A DNA stretch of 64,000 nucleotides from Streptomyces sp. man185 (GCA_002551355.1 NTHE01000015.1:1-64000), one strand, 5' to 3'; numbered from the stretch's first letter, positions 28,677 through 37,935 are shown. Program-made: numbers and translations. The notes: generated by a model from the sequence alone, not told the origin.

Positions 28677-29240
28677 GTGGCAAGGAGCAGCTCGGGAATC
28701 GTGGCCGGGCTCACCGCCGCGGCGGTCGCCGCGGTCGCCTTCCTCGCTTACCAGGCCTCGGCCAGCGCCCCCGAGTCGGTGGCCTCCTCGCCGGGCCCGA
28801 AGAGCTCCGCCACGGCCCCGGCGCAGCCCTCCGCCAAGCCGAAGCCCAAGGCCGACCCGCTGGCGGTCCCGGCCTCCTCCGGCAAGGGCGAGCGCGTGGT
28901 GTACGCACTGAAGGACCGCCGGGTGTGGCTGGTCAACGAGGACGAGAAGTCGATCCGGACCTTCACGGTCATGCCGAGCCCCGTCAGCCCGCCGCCCGGG
29001 GTGCACCGGGTCACCTCGCGCTCGGGCACGGTCCAGGGCTCCGACGGCGTCCCGATCGAGCACGTGGTCCGCTTCGCGAACGTGGACGAGGTGGCGATCG
29101 GCTTCAGCGCCGCGCAGGACGGCTCGATGGCCAGCCCGGACCCGGCGTCGAAGACCGGCGGCGTCCGGATGAAGCGCTCGGACGGCAACGCGATGTGGAC
29201 CTTCGCGACGGTCGGCGCGAAGGTCGTCGTCGTCCCGTAG
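28677..29240 (+). CDS. L,D-transpeptidase-like exported protein lacking the catalytic Cys/His
   Basis: 187 aa. An N-terminal signal or anchor helix (residues 7-27) and an Ala/Pro/Ser/Lys linker precede a YkuD-like fold (GERVVYALKDRRVWLVNEDEK, then IRTFTVM). Where active L,D-transpeptidases have SHGC-hR, this has KTGGVR (159-164): His to Thr160 and Cys to Gly162, followed by the usual tail pattern (KRSDGNAMW...VGAKVVVV). It is therefore probably a non-enzymatic wall-associated relative. GTG 28677 follows AAGGGG. The fold call is by pattern, not by alignment. Confidence 0.7.
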   Translation: MARSSSGIVAGLTAAAVAAVAFLAYQASASAPESVASSPGPKSSATAPAQPSAKPKPKADPLAVPASSGKGERVVYALKDRRVWLVNEDEKSIRTFTVMPSPVSPPPGVHRVTSRSGTVQGSDGVPIEHVVRFANVDEVAIGFSAAQDGSMASPDPASKTGGVRMKRSDGNAMWTFATVGAKVVVVP

Positions 29241-29306
29241 GCCCGCAGGGCCCGCAAGGCCCCGGGAAAGCTCGTCCCGTAGGCCCGCACGGACCTCGGA
29301 AGGCTC

Positions 29307-29486
29307 TTACGCCGCCCGCCGCCGGACCGCGTTCCCGCGGCCGCTCTCCTCGTTCCCGTCCTCCGCGTGCGGCTCGCTCGGCGGGGTGGAGACCGCGGTG
29401 GCCGCAGCGCACGAGGCCAGCAGGTCTTTCATCGACAGGGCGGACGGAGTCGGTCGCGGCTGCGCTGCGCGCTCGGGCGTCGGCAT
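29307..29486 (-). CDS. Small ORF behind an iron-box-like palindrome
   Basis: 59 aa, MPTPERAAQPRPTPSALSMK..., with a mid-section MKDLLASCAAATAVSTPP and a charged, polar end (AEDGNEESGRGNAVRRRAA). No family recognised. Support for it being real: AGGAGG at 6-nt spacing from ATG 29486 and a perfect 18-bp palindrome 32 nt upstream. The single Cys and the Thr/Ser-rich stretch could suit a precursor peptide or metal response protein, but no modifying enzyme lies next to it. Confidence 0.6.
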   Translation of the reverse strand: MPTPERAAQPRPTPSALSMKDLLASCAAATAVSTPPSEPHAEDGNEESGRGNAVRRRAA

Positions 29487-29518
29487 GGATGCCTCCTGGG
29501 TGCTCCGATGGAGGGCGC

Positions 29519-29536
29519 GGTTAGGTAAACCTAACC
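29519..29536 (-). promoter_or_regulatory. Iron-box-like palindrome (DmdR/IdeR type)
   Basis: GGTTAGGT-AA-ACCTAACC, a perfect inverted repeat. The TTAGGTAA half and CCTAACC half resemble the actinobacterial iron box TTAGGTTAGGCTAACCTAA, though the spacing is compressed by about five bases. It overlaps the probable -10 of the small ORF. Confidence 0.5.
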
Positions 29537-29623
29537 AGGTCTCGTACCCATGTGACCACGACCACGGTCCTCCGCGCAACATTTTACCGACGCACTGTCG
29601 GGAAGGTCTCGTGAAGGGCGGCG

Positions 29624-31711
29624 TCAGAAGACGGGCAGCGCGCTGAGCGAGGCGCCGTCCGTGAGGAAGACCCGTCCGCCGTCGGCCGTCAGCCAGTACC
29701 GGTCGGGGTGGTCGATCAGCCGGAACACCCAGGGCTGACGCTGCTCGACCACGTCCAGGACGTTCACTCCGCCCTTGTCCCGGTCGACCGCCACCGACCA
29801 GAGTCCGTCGCCGTGCACGACGAGCGGGCTGGGCGCGTCGCACTGGAACAGACCCTCGTTGACCCAGTCGGTCGGCTTGCCGCCTGCCAAGGTCAGCCGT
29901 CGCGGCGTGCCGACGAGGGCCACGTACACATACGGCCCAGCGATGGTCGGCGGCCCCCAGTACGCCGTGATGTCCACGCCCTCCTCCGGCTTCGGCGCCT
30001 GCTCCCAGCGCTCCTTGCCGCTTCCGGCGTCGAGAGCGACCAGCCGGTGTCCGGTCACGACGGCGGTGTCCCCGCCGACCGCCAAGCCCGGGCGCCCCTC
30101 CGCCTGGTCGCGGAGCGTCCACACCACCCGGCCGTCCCCCGTGGCCAGCGCCACCACGTCGTGGCTGCCGGTCACCACCAGGCGTCCGGCGACGAGCGCC
30201 CCGCGTGAGCCGGACTCGCCGGTCAGCTCGATGCCGGGGTCGGCGGTCCAGCGCACCCGGCCGTCCGACCGGCCAATACTCCGGACCCGGTCGCCCCCGG
30301 TGACCACGTAGACCGCGTCCTCGTCCGCCGCCAGGACGGTGGCCGCCTCCGCGTCGTCGGCCGTCCACTTGGGTTCGCCCGTCGACGCCACGAAGGTGCG
30401 CAGCACGCCGTCGCCGTCGGCCGCGGCCACCAGCCGGTCCGAGAGCGAGGCGTAACGCCGGACGGCCACGGGCTCCTGCGCCTTCCAGGCCACCGAACCG
30501 TCCACGACCCTGCGCGCCACCAGACCGCCGCCCGGCGCTCCCACCACGATGACGTCGCGTATCGGCAGCGGCGCCGGGCTCTGCCCGTCCATCGCCGACT
30601 CGACGGTCCACAGCGGTTCGGGGGTCTGCCCATGGACGTAGTCGCCCCGCTCAGCGGAGTACGGGCGGGCCTTCGGCGTCGCCACCGCGGGCGGGATGTC
30701 GAACGGATCGGCCGGCCGGCCGCGCCACCACACGGCGCCGCCGCCCCCGGCGGCCACCACCCCGCCGACGGCCAGCGCGGTCAACACCCGGCGACGCGTC
30801 ACGGGCTTCCCGGAGGCCCCCGCGGGCAGCGTGGTCAGGAGACCGAGGCTCCGCTCGCGCTCCGTGACGTCCTGGGCGATGGGCCCCTTCCGCCAGACCC
30901 GGCCCGCTCCGCGCGGCGGGGCGAACGCCGGGATCAACTGCTCCGGGGTGGGCCGGTGCGCGGGATCCTTGGCCAGCAGCGGAGCGATCAGGGGCCGCAG
31001 CGCGTCGGGGACCGCGTGCAGCCTCGGCTCGCCGTGGACGACCTCGTACTGCACCGCAGCGACATGTGCCCCCTCGTACGCCCGCTGCCCGCTCAACGCG
31101 TACACCAGCACGGCGCCAAGCGAGAAGAGGTCCGCCGCCGGGCCCACCCGCTCGCCGAGCGCCTGCTCGGGCGCGCCGTAGCCGGGGGTGACCGGGATCT
31201 GGCCGGTGGTGGTCAGGGTCAGCCCGTGCTCGGGCCGGGCGATGCCGAAGTCGATGATCCGGGGTCCCGAGGAGGTCAGAACGATGTTGGACGGCTTCAG
31301 GTCGCGGTGCACCAGCCCGGCGACGTGGATGTCCCGCAGCGCGCGGGCCAGCGCCACGGCGAGGACCCGCACCACGGGCTCGTCGAGCGGCCCGTGGTCC
31401 CGGACCGCCTCGTCGAGGGTGGGGCCGATCAGGAACTCGCTGGCGATCCAGGGGCGGCCACCGTCCGTCCGGGCGTCCAGCACGCGCGCGACGCCGTCAC
31501 CCGTGACGGCACGGGCCATCTGCGCCTCGCGGACGAAGCGCTGCGTCAGGCCCGGATCGTGGGTGAGGTGGGCGTGCAGGACCTTCACGGCGGCGGCCCG
31601 CCCCTGTCCGTCCTGGCCCACGTACACCCGGCCCATGCCGCCCTCGCCCAGGACGCCGCGCAGGTGGTAGGGACCGAGGCTGATCGGATCGCCGGATTCC
31701 AGGGGGTGCAT
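29624..31711 (-). CDS. Ser/Thr kinase with PQQ-type beta-propeller sensor
   Basis: 695 aa. N-terminal kinase about 12-265: LGEGGMGRVYVG, AAVKVL lysine, HRDLKPSNIVL, DFGIARP and PGYGAPEQ. Then a basic stretch and one transmembrane helix near 315-335 (RRVLTALAVGGVVAAGGGGAVWW). The C-terminal about 350 residues form WD/PQQ-like blades (GSVAWKA, GEPKWTADD, GRVVWTLRD, GKERWEQA) outside the cell. Likely a receptor kinase sensing a surface ligand. Third gene after a pseudokinase and a similar kinase, 68 bp from its neighbour. Confidence 0.92.
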   Translation of the reverse strand: MHPLESGDPISLGPYHLRGVLGEGGMGRVYVGQDGQGRAAAVKVLHAHLTHDPGLTQRFVREAQMARAVTGDGVARVLDARTDGGRPWIASEFLIGPTLDEAVRDHGPLDEPVVRVLAVALARALRDIHVAGLVHRDLKPSNIVLTSSGPRIIDFGIARPEHGLTLTTTGQIPVTPGYGAPEQALGERVGPAADLFSLGAVLVYALSGQRAYEGAHVAAVQYEVVHGEPRLHAVPDALRPLIAPLLAKDPAHRPTPEQLIPAFAPPRGAGRVWRKGPIAQDVTERERSLGLLTTLPAGASGKPVTRRRVLTALAVGGVVAAGGGGAVWWRGRPADPFDIPPAVATPKARPYSAERGDYVHGQTPEPLWTVESAMDGQSPAPLPIRDVIVVGAPGGGLVARRVVDGSVAWKAQEPVAVRRYASLSDRLVAAADGDGVLRTFVASTGEPKWTADDAEAATVLAADEDAVYVVTGGDRVRSIGRSDGRVRWTADPGIELTGESGSRGALVAGRLVVTGSHDVVALATGDGRVVWTLRDQAEGRPGLAVGGDTAVVTGHRLVALDAGSGKERWEQAPKPEEGVDITAYWGPPTIAGPYVYVALVGTPRRLTLAGGKPTDWVNEGLFQCDAPSPLVVHGDGLWSVAVDRDKGGVNVLDVVEQRQPWVFRLIDHPDRYWLTADGGRVFLTDGASLSALPVF

Positions 31712-31779
31712 GTGCAGCGGTGCCTCTCGTGCGGTCGGTACGTGGGGGGGGGAGGGACGGGACGGCGGGAGGGCGGGGA

Positions 31780-33960
31780 TCAGCGCAGGGGGAAACCGGC
31801 CGCGTACGCGTCGCCCAGGGCGACGAGCAGCCCCGCCCGCTCATGGGGGAAGTACCGGCCGGCCGCCGCCTTGAAGGGCCGGGAGGGCCTGCCGTCGCTG
31901 CGGCGGGTGGCGACCAGGCCCGACGTGGAGGCGCTGTACAGGTGCTCGGGGCCGACGGCCGGTTCCACGGCGAGGGCGATCCGGGTGTCGGTCCGGCCCT
32001 TCTCCGCCCAGCGCAGGGCCCCGTCCCGCGCCCCCACCGCGAGGACGCCTCGGCCCTGCTCCGCCACGTACACCACGTCGTCGGCCACCGTGGGCGGGCT
32101 CTGACCGGCCCCCGGCCGTCCCCGGTCGAACCGCCAGACCGGCGCGCCGTCGCCGAGCCGCCAGGCGGCCAGCCCGTCCGACGTCGTGTAGACATGCCGA
32201 TCGTCCACCGCGAACCGGGCCCGGACGAAGGGGGGTTGTTTCCCGCCGAGCGGCCGGTCCCACAGCAGCCGCCCGGTCCCGGTGTCACGGACTGACAGGG
32301 TGAGGCCCCCGTCGGCCGCCTGCTGCACCAGGACCAGGTACGCGCCCCGGACCTCGGCCGTCAGGAAGTGCAGCCGCGTGGATCCGTCGGGGCGCGCGGG
32401 CAGGGGCACGGTCCAGCGTGGACGGCCGGTGTCCAGGCCGAGGGCCACCAGCGACCAGGACTGGTCCTCGCGGAAGGCCGAGGGTGATACCGGCCCGTCG
32501 CCTCCCACCACGTACAGCGTCTCGCCCGCGACGCCGAGCAGTTGGTTCTGCCGGTGTCTGCCCTGGAGGTCCGGGAGGTCGCCGACGGGCTCGCCGAACT
32601 TGCCGTCGGTGAGGTTGACCGTGCGGACCACCAGCGGATCGGTCTCCTCGAAGGGATACTCGATCGCGAGGAGGCGTCGGCCGTCCGTGACGCTCTGCGG
32701 GAACTGGTGGAGGTCCTGGTCCTCCCACCGGGGCTTGCCGGACTTCGGGTCCAGGGCCTGGAGGAAATTCGCGTCCTTCGCGATCACGACCAGGTTCTCC
32801 AGCAGGTGCGGTGCGGACGGCACCTGCGGATCGATGCCGTAGTCGGCCTGCGCCTGCCATCGCATGTCCCAGGCCGGCCCCTTGCCGGGCCCCGGATTCT
32901 TCCCGATGGAAGCGCCCTTCCCGGGCCAGTAGTGGACGCCCGCCGCGAGCGCGGCCGCGCCGAGCAGGGAGCCGCCGCCCAGAGCGAGCAGCCGACGGCG
33001 GGACGGCGCGGCCGACGCGGTGGCCTCGCGGGCGGCCAGGTCCTCCGGGCGGTCCACGGGCGGCGGGAGGCGGTGCGGTGTCACGGACCAGACCGCCGCC
33101 GACCGGCGCACGGTCTCCATCAGCAGGACGGCGGGCAACTGCTTCACGAAGTCGCCCGCCGGCGGGGCGAGTTCGACCGCGAGCTGCTCGACGGGCGGCC
33201 GCTCCGCGGCGTCCTTGGCCAGGCAGCGCGACAGCGCCGGGAGCAGACCCTCCGGTACGCCGGTGAGGTCGGGTTCCGCGTAGCGGACGCGGTACAGGAG
33301 GTCCGCCGCTTGCCCGGAGCCGAACGGGCCGTGGCCGGCTGCCGCCAGGGTGAGCACGGCGGCCAGGGCGAACACGTCCCCGGCGGAGGTGTGTTCCTGT
33401 CCGGTGGCCTGCTCCGGGGACATGTAAGCGGGCGTGCCCGCCGCCGCCCCGGTACGGGTCAGGCGGTCGTCGCCGAGGGCCCGGGCTATTCCGAAGTCGA
33501 TGACCTTGGGGCCGTCGGCCGTGAGCATGATGTTGGACGGTTTGAGGTCGCGGTGGACCACTCCGGAGCGGTGGAGTTGCGTGAGGGCGGCGCACAGCCG
33601 GGCGCCCAGGGCACGTACGGCGGTCTCCGGGAGGGGGCCCGCCAGCTCCACCGCCTCGTCGAGCGTCGGCCCCAGGACGTACTCCGTGGCCAGCCAGGGG
33701 GTTTCGGCGGCGGGATCGGCGTCGAAGACCCGGGCGCCGTGCACCGGGCCGATCACCCGGGCGGCCTCGGTCTCCAGCCGGAAGCGGGTACGGAAGACGG
33801 GATCGGAGGCGATCCTGGCATGCATGGTCTTGAGGGCGACGACGCGCCCGCCGCCGGAGCGGGCCAGGTAGACGGTGCCCATGCCGCCGCTGCCCAGGCG
33901 GGCCAGCGGTCGGTAGCCGCCCAGCTGCCCAGGGTCTTCGTGGGTGAGTGCCAGGAACAC
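31780..33960 (-). CDS. Ser/Thr kinase with PQQ-type beta-propeller sensor
   Basis: 726 aa with the same architecture as its downstream neighbour: kinase (LGSGGMGTVYLA, VALKTM lysine, HRDLKPSNIML, DFGIARA, TPAYMSPEQ), one helix near 350-370 (RRRLLALGGGSLLGAAALAAG), then an extracellular propeller (ALDPKSGKPRWED, GLDTGRPRWTV, TGTGRLLWDR, GAPVWRFDR). GTG 33960 starts VFLALTHEDPGQ, 5 bp after the pseudokinase stop, so translation is probably coupled. The longer frame reaching 34743 only overlaps that gene. Confidence 0.9.
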   Translation of the reverse strand: MFLALTHEDPGQLGGYRPLARLGSGGMGTVYLARSGGGRVVALKTMHARIASDPVFRTRFRLETEAARVIGPVHGARVFDADPAAETPWLATEYVLGPTLDEAVELAGPLPETAVRALGARLCAALTQLHRSGVVHRDLKPSNIMLTADGPKVIDFGIARALGDDRLTRTGAAAGTPAYMSPEQATGQEHTSAGDVFALAAVLTLAAAGHGPFGSGQAADLLYRVRYAEPDLTGVPEGLLPALSRCLAKDAAERPPVEQLAVELAPPAGDFVKQLPAVLLMETVRRSAAVWSVTPHRLPPPVDRPEDLAAREATASAAPSRRRLLALGGGSLLGAAALAAGVHYWPGKGASIGKNPGPGKGPAWDMRWQAQADYGIDPQVPSAPHLLENLVVIAKDANFLQALDPKSGKPRWEDQDLHQFPQSVTDGRRLLAIEYPFEETDPLVVRTVNLTDGKFGEPVGDLPDLQGRHRQNQLLGVAGETLYVVGGDGPVSPSAFREDQSWSLVALGLDTGRPRWTVPLPARPDGSTRLHFLTAEVRGAYLVLVQQAADGGLTLSVRDTGTGRLLWDRPLGGKQPPFVRARFAVDDRHVYTTSDGLAAWRLGDGAPVWRFDRGRPGAGQSPPTVADDVVYVAEQGRGVLAVGARDGALRWAEKGRTDTRIALAVEPAVGPEHLYSASTSGLVATRRSDGRPSRPFKAAAGRYFPHERAGLLVALGDAYAAGFPLR

Positions 33961-33965
33961 GGCGA

Positions 33966-34886
33966 TCAGCCCCGTGCCGTGGCGGGAACGGTGGGCGCGC
34001 CTGTCGGGGAGGGCAGCTCCGCGGCGAGGACCTCGGCCGACTGCCGGACCAGCTCGGCGGCGACCCGCGCGGGCAGCGGCACGGGGAACACGCCGTCGAG
34101 CACGGTGGATCCCGCCGCCCCTCGGGTGGCGTCCCCGGCGGCGGCGAGTTCGGCCGCCAGGCGCGCGGCGTCCGGCCGGGCGGCGGGGTCGCGCGCCAGG
34201 CATCCGGAGACCGCGGCGCGCAGCGGGAGCGGCAGTTCGGCGCTTTCGGGAACCGTGTGGCCGGTGCTCGCGTACGCCAGAACGGTGCCGAGTGCGTACA
34301 CATCGCCCAGCGGCCGGGGAAGACCGCCCGTCAGCTGTTCGGGTGCGACGCTCGAGGGCTCCTGCCCAGAGTTCGCCCCGCCGCCGGGCCCGGCCGCGCG
34401 GACCGCGCCGAACCCGGTCGTCCGGGGCCCGTTGGACGTGATCAGGACCGCGGCCGGGCAGAGCCCCGCGTGGGCCGCTCCGAGCGCGTGGAGGGCGGTG
34501 AGCGAGCGGGCCAGCGCGACGCCCAAGGCCAGCACGAAGGCGACCGGGAGGGGGCCGCGGTGCGCCGCGAGCGCGGCGGGAAGGGGGAGGAGCGGGGCGT
34601 ACGGGGCCGCGTACCAGGGCCCCCCGGACGGGTCGTGGCCGGTCTCGCGCACGGGCAGCAAGCCGGGTACGGAGGAGAGGCGGTGCGCGCCCTGCGCCTC
34701 GGCGGACCAGCGTCCGGCGTCGCTGTCGGGGCGGGGCAGGCACAGGACGACGGTGCCGTCCCCGTCGGCACGGCGGGCTATGTAGCGGCGGTCCGGGGAG
34801 GGCCGGCCGCCGTCCCGCGCGTCGAGGGCCGCCAGCAGGACGTAGGGCCCGATACGGGCCGGGTCGTCGTGGCGTAGGTGTTCCAT
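33966..34886 (-). CDS. Pseudokinase of the Ser/Thr kinase fold
   Basis: 306 aa. It aligns by eye to a Hanks kinase (ALGVALARSLTALHALG, then SSVAPEQLTGGLPRPLGDVYALG) but the catalytic residues are gone. HRDLKPSN is HAGLCPAA (139-146), DFG is GFG (158-160), no VAIK lysine is seen in GTVVLCLPRP, and the glycine loop is absent. No transmembrane segment is evident. It leads the operon, just before two active kinases, so it may be an adaptor or allosteric partner. ATG 34886 follows GGGGGAACGCGC. Confidence 0.85.
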   Translation of the reverse strand: MEHLRHDDPARIGPYVLLAALDARDGGRPSPDRRYIARRADGDGTVVLCLPRPDSDAGRWSAEAQGAHRLSSVPGLLPVRETGHDPSGGPWYAAPYAPLLPLPAALAAHRGPLPVAFVLALGVALARSLTALHALGAAHAGLCPAAVLITSNGPRTTGFGAVRAAGPGGGANSGQEPSSVAPEQLTGGLPRPLGDVYALGTVLAYASTGHTVPESAELPLPLRAAVSGCLARDPAARPDAARLAAELAAAGDATRGAAGSTVLDGVFPVPLPARVAAELVRQSAEVLAAELPSPTGAPTVPATARG

Positions 34887-34983
34887 GCGCGTTCCCCCGT
34901 GGTCAGTGCCGAACGGAGCAACACTACTGATCCGCCGGGCGCCCGCCGACGCCCCCTCCCCCGGGCCGCCCCGGTGAGCCGCC

Positions 34984-35565
34984 CTACGCCAGCTCCTCCC
35001 GCAGCCCCGCCCAGCGCGCCCCGATGCCGACCAGGGTCACCTCGCGCCGCTCGTCGTCGGTGTCGCCGGTGGCTCGGTCGATGAGGACCCGCAGCCGGTC
35101 CTCCGAGAGCTCCTCGACCTTGCCGTCGCCCCACTCCACGACCACCACCGACTCCGGCAGCGACACGTCCAGGTCCAGGTCCTCCATCTCGTCGAGCCCG
35201 CCGCCCAGGCGGTACGCGTCGACGTGGACCAGCGCGGGGCCCTCGACCAGGGAGGGGTGGACGCGGGCGATGACGAAGGTCGGGGAGGTGACCGCGCCGC
35301 GCACGCCGAGGCCCTCGCCCAGGCCCCGGGTGAGCGTCGTCTTCCCGGCGCCCAGTTCGCCCGTGAGCATCACCAGGTCGCCGGGGGCCAGCACCCGGGC
35401 GAGGCGGCGGCCCAGGTCCTGCATCTGTTCGGGGGACGTGACGGTGAGCGTCACGGCGACGGCTTCGGGCACGGCCCCGGCGGTCATCGTGGCGAGCTCG
35501 GGAGCGGTCGCCCCCGTGGCCTCCGGAGCGGTCTCAGCGGCCGGGCTGTTGTGCGGTGCTTCCAT
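34984..35565 (-). CDS. tsaE: tRNA t6A synthesis ATPase TsaE
   Basis: 193 aa; small P-loop ATPase required for cycling of TsaB-TsaD. Walker A GELGAGKTTLTRG, then SPTFVIARVH, HVDAYRLGG and VVVEWGDG. Residues 1-45 are an Ala/Pro/Glu-rich extension. The ATG at 35565 lies inside the 3' end of the hydrolase gene (overlap 32 bp); a TTG at 35574 is possible. Confidence 0.94.
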   Translation of the reverse strand: MEAPHNSPAAETAPEATGATAPELATMTAGAVPEAVAVTLTVTSPEQMQDLGRRLARVLAPGDLVMLTGELGAGKTTLTRGLGEGLGVRGAVTSPTFVIARVHPSLVEGPALVHVDAYRLGGGLDEMEDLDLDVSLPESVVVVEWGDGKVEELSEDRLRVLIDRATGDTDDERREVTLVGIGARWAGLREELA

Positions 35566-36766
35566 GTCCGCCAACGTTAGCGGCCGACACGGTGCCGCTG
35601 CGTACGAGCAGGTCGGCCAGCCGGTCCGTGACGGTCTCCGGGTGCTCCAGCATCACCAGGTGCCCGGCGTCCGGCACGATCACCAGCTCGGCGTCGGGCA
35701 GGACGTCCGCGATGGCCTCGCTGTGCGAGCTGGGGGTCACCAGGTCCTTGTCCCCGGCCAGGATCAGCACCGGCACGTCCCGGAACGCGGGCAGCGCGCC
35801 GCTCTTGTCGTGCTCGGTGAACGCCGGGTAGAACTCGGCGACCACGTCGATCGGGGTGGACTCGATCAGCCGTTCCGCGAACCGGGACACCGCCGGATCC
35901 ACGTCCCGCGAACCGAACGAGTACCGCTTGATCAGCCCGGCGAAGAGGTCCGCCGTGGCCCGTCGCCCCTTCTCCACCAGCTCCGCCTGCGAGCCGAGCG
36001 CCTTCAGCACGCCCGGCAGCACCCGGCGCACCGCGTTCACGCCCGCCACCGGCAGCCCGAAGTTCACCTCGCCGAGCTTGCCGCTGGAGGTGCCGATCAG
36101 GGCGACGGCGGCGACCCGGTCGCGGATCAGGGCCGGGTACCGGTCGGCCAGCGCCATCATCGTCATGCCGCCCATGGAGTGCCCGGCCAGCACCAGCGGG
36201 CCCTCGGGGGCCGCCGCGTCGATGACCGCCTTCAGGTCGCGGCCGAGCTGGTCGATGCCGACCGGCACCCCGTCCGCCTGGGACCGGCCGCGCTCGGAGC
36301 GGCCGTGGCTGCGCTGGTCCCAGTAGACGGTCCGCACGAGGCCGCGCAGGGCGGCCCGCTGGAAGTGCCAGGAGTCCTGGCCGAGGCAGTAGCCGTGGCT
36401 GAAGACGACGGTGACCGGCGCGGGGGCCTTGCGTCCGAAGAGCCGCCGCCGGCGGCCGGCGGGCCCGGCCGAGCCCTCGTCCTCGTCGGCCTCGACCTCG
36501 TCGATCTCGTAGTACAGCTCGGTGCCGTCGTCGGCGACGGCCCGGCCCGGCATGCCGCGCAGCGAGCCGTAGGGCCCGGTCGCGTCCAGCGCGAGGCGGG
36601 CCTTCTTGCGCATGCCGCGCCCGACGGTGAGCCGCTCGACGGCGACCCCGGCCGCCGCGCCCGCGGCGAGCACCCCTATCGCGGCCCCGGCGATCCCGGC
36701 CCGACGCCAGCCGGCCGCGGTGGCGGCGGTCGCGGCCACGACGGCCTCCGCGCTGCTCTCGCTCAC
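35534..36766 (-). CDS. Alpha/beta hydrolase, membrane-anchored
   Basis: 410 aa. The N-terminal hydrophobic region (residues 20-45) is followed by a linker and an alpha/beta hydrolase domain: oxyanion motif FSHGYCLGQDSWHF, nucleophile elbow GHSMGG, acid in LAGDKDLVTP and catalytic His in DAGHLVMLEHPE. Substrate unknown. GTG 36766 overlaps the alr stop (GTGA); the 3' end overlaps tsaE. The alr-hydrolase-tsaE order is conserved in actinobacteria. Confidence 0.92.
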   Translation of the reverse strand: MSESSAEAVVAATAATAAGWRRAGIAGAAIGVLAAGAAAGVAVERLTVGRGMRKKARLALDATGPYGSLRGMPGRAVADDGTELYYEIDEVEADEDEGSAGPAGRRRRLFGRKAPAPVTVVFSHGYCLGQDSWHFQRAALRGLVRTVYWDQRSHGRSERGRSQADGVPVGIDQLGRDLKAVIDAAAPEGPLVLAGHSMGGMTMMALADRYPALIRDRVAAVALIGTSSGKLGEVNFGLPVAGVNAVRRVLPGVLKALGSQAELVEKGRRATADLFAGLIKRYSFGSRDVDPAVSRFAERLIESTPIDVVAEFYPAFTEHDKSGALPAFRDVPVLILAGDKDLVTPSSHSEAIADVLPDAELVIVPDAGHLVMLEHPETVTDRLADLLVRSGTVSAANVGGHGSTAQQPGR

Positions 36767-37935
36767 TGCGCCGCGCCCCCGGTCAGCTCGTAGGCCGTCT
36801 CGTTCACGTACACCCTGGGCACGCGGGCGCCGATGCGGGTGACGATCTCGTAGGCGATGGTGTCGGCGGCCTCCGCCCAGTCCTGCGCGGTCGGCTCGCC
36901 CCGGTCGCCCGGTCCGAACAGCACCGCTTCCGCGCCCGCCTCGGGCCGGTCGCCGTCGAGGTCGACGACGAACTGGTCCATGGCGACGCGGCCCGCGACC
37001 GTGCGCACCTTCCCGCCGACCAGGACGGGTCCGCTGCCGGACGCGTGGCGCGGGACGCCGTCCGCGTAACCGACGGGGATCAGGCCGAGTGTCGTCTCGC
37101 CGGACGTCGTGTAGTGGTGGCCGTAGCTGACGCCGTGTCCGGCCGGGGCGTCCTTGACCAGGGCGACGGCCGCGGCGAGCGTCATCACGGGGCGCAGCCC
37201 GAGGTCGGCGGACGTGCCCAGCTCGGGCGCCGGCGAGATGCCGTACATCGCGATGCCGGTCCGCACGAGGTCGAAGTGCGCCTCCGGGATCGTGAGCGTG
37301 GCCGGGGAGTTGGCCAGGTGCCGGACCTCCGGGTCGACGCCCTCCTTCTCGGCGTACGCCACCATGTCGCGGTACACGTCGAGCTGGGCGGCGATCGAGG
37401 GGTGGCCCGGTTCGTCGGCGCAGGCGAAGTGCGACCACAGGCCGGTGATCCGGACGCGGCCGGTCCGTTCGGCGTCGCGGGCCTCGGCGACCAGTTCGGG
37501 CCAGTCGGCGGGTTGGCAGCCGCCCCGGCCGAGGCCGGTGTCGGCCTTGAGCTGGACGCGGGCGGGGCGGCCGGCGGCTTCGGCGGCGGCGACGACCTCG
37601 CGCAGCGCCCACATGCCGCCGACCGACACGTCGATGTCGGCCTCGATCGCCTCGCGCCAGGGGCCGCCGGGCGTCCACAGCCAGCACATGATCCGGCCGT
37701 CCAGACCCGCCGCACGCAGGGCGAGGGCCTCGTGCGGGGTCGCGGTGCCCAGCCAGGCCGCCCCGGCCTCCCGCGCGGCCCGCGCGCAGGGCACCGCCCC
37801 GTGCCCGTATCCGTCGGACTTCACCACGGCCATGAGCTGCGCACCGGCCGCCCGCTCGCGCAGGACGCGCACATTGGCGCGCAGCGCGGCGAGGTCGATC
37901 TCGGCACGGGCTCTCAAGGACGCTGTCTCGTTCAT
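36763..37935 (-). CDS. alr: Alanine racemase
   Basis: 390 aa PLP enzyme making D-alanine for peptidoglycan. PLP lysine in MAVVKSDGYGHGA, plus the catalytic-Tyr region HGVSYGHHYTT and GYADGVPR. ATG 37935 gives MNETASLRARAEIDLAALR. Overlaps the hydrolase gene by 4 bp. Confidence 0.97.
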   Translation of the reverse strand: MNETASLRARAEIDLAALRANVRVLRERAAGAQLMAVVKSDGYGHGAVPCARAAREAGAAWLGTATPHEALALRAAGLDGRIMCWLWTPGGPWREAIEADIDVSVGGMWALREVVAAAEAAGRPARVQLKADTGLGRGGCQPADWPELVAEARDAERTGRVRITGLWSHFACADEPGHPSIAAQLDVYRDMVAYAEKEGVDPEVRHLANSPATLTIPEAHFDLVRTGIAMYGISPAPELGTSADLGLRPVMTLAAAVALVKDAPAGHGVSYGHHYTTSGETTLGLIPVGYADGVPRHASGSGPVLVGGKVRTVAGRVAMDQFVVDLDGDRPEAGAEAVLFGPGDRGEPTAQDWAEAADTIAYEIVTRIGARVPRVYVNETAYELTGGAAQ

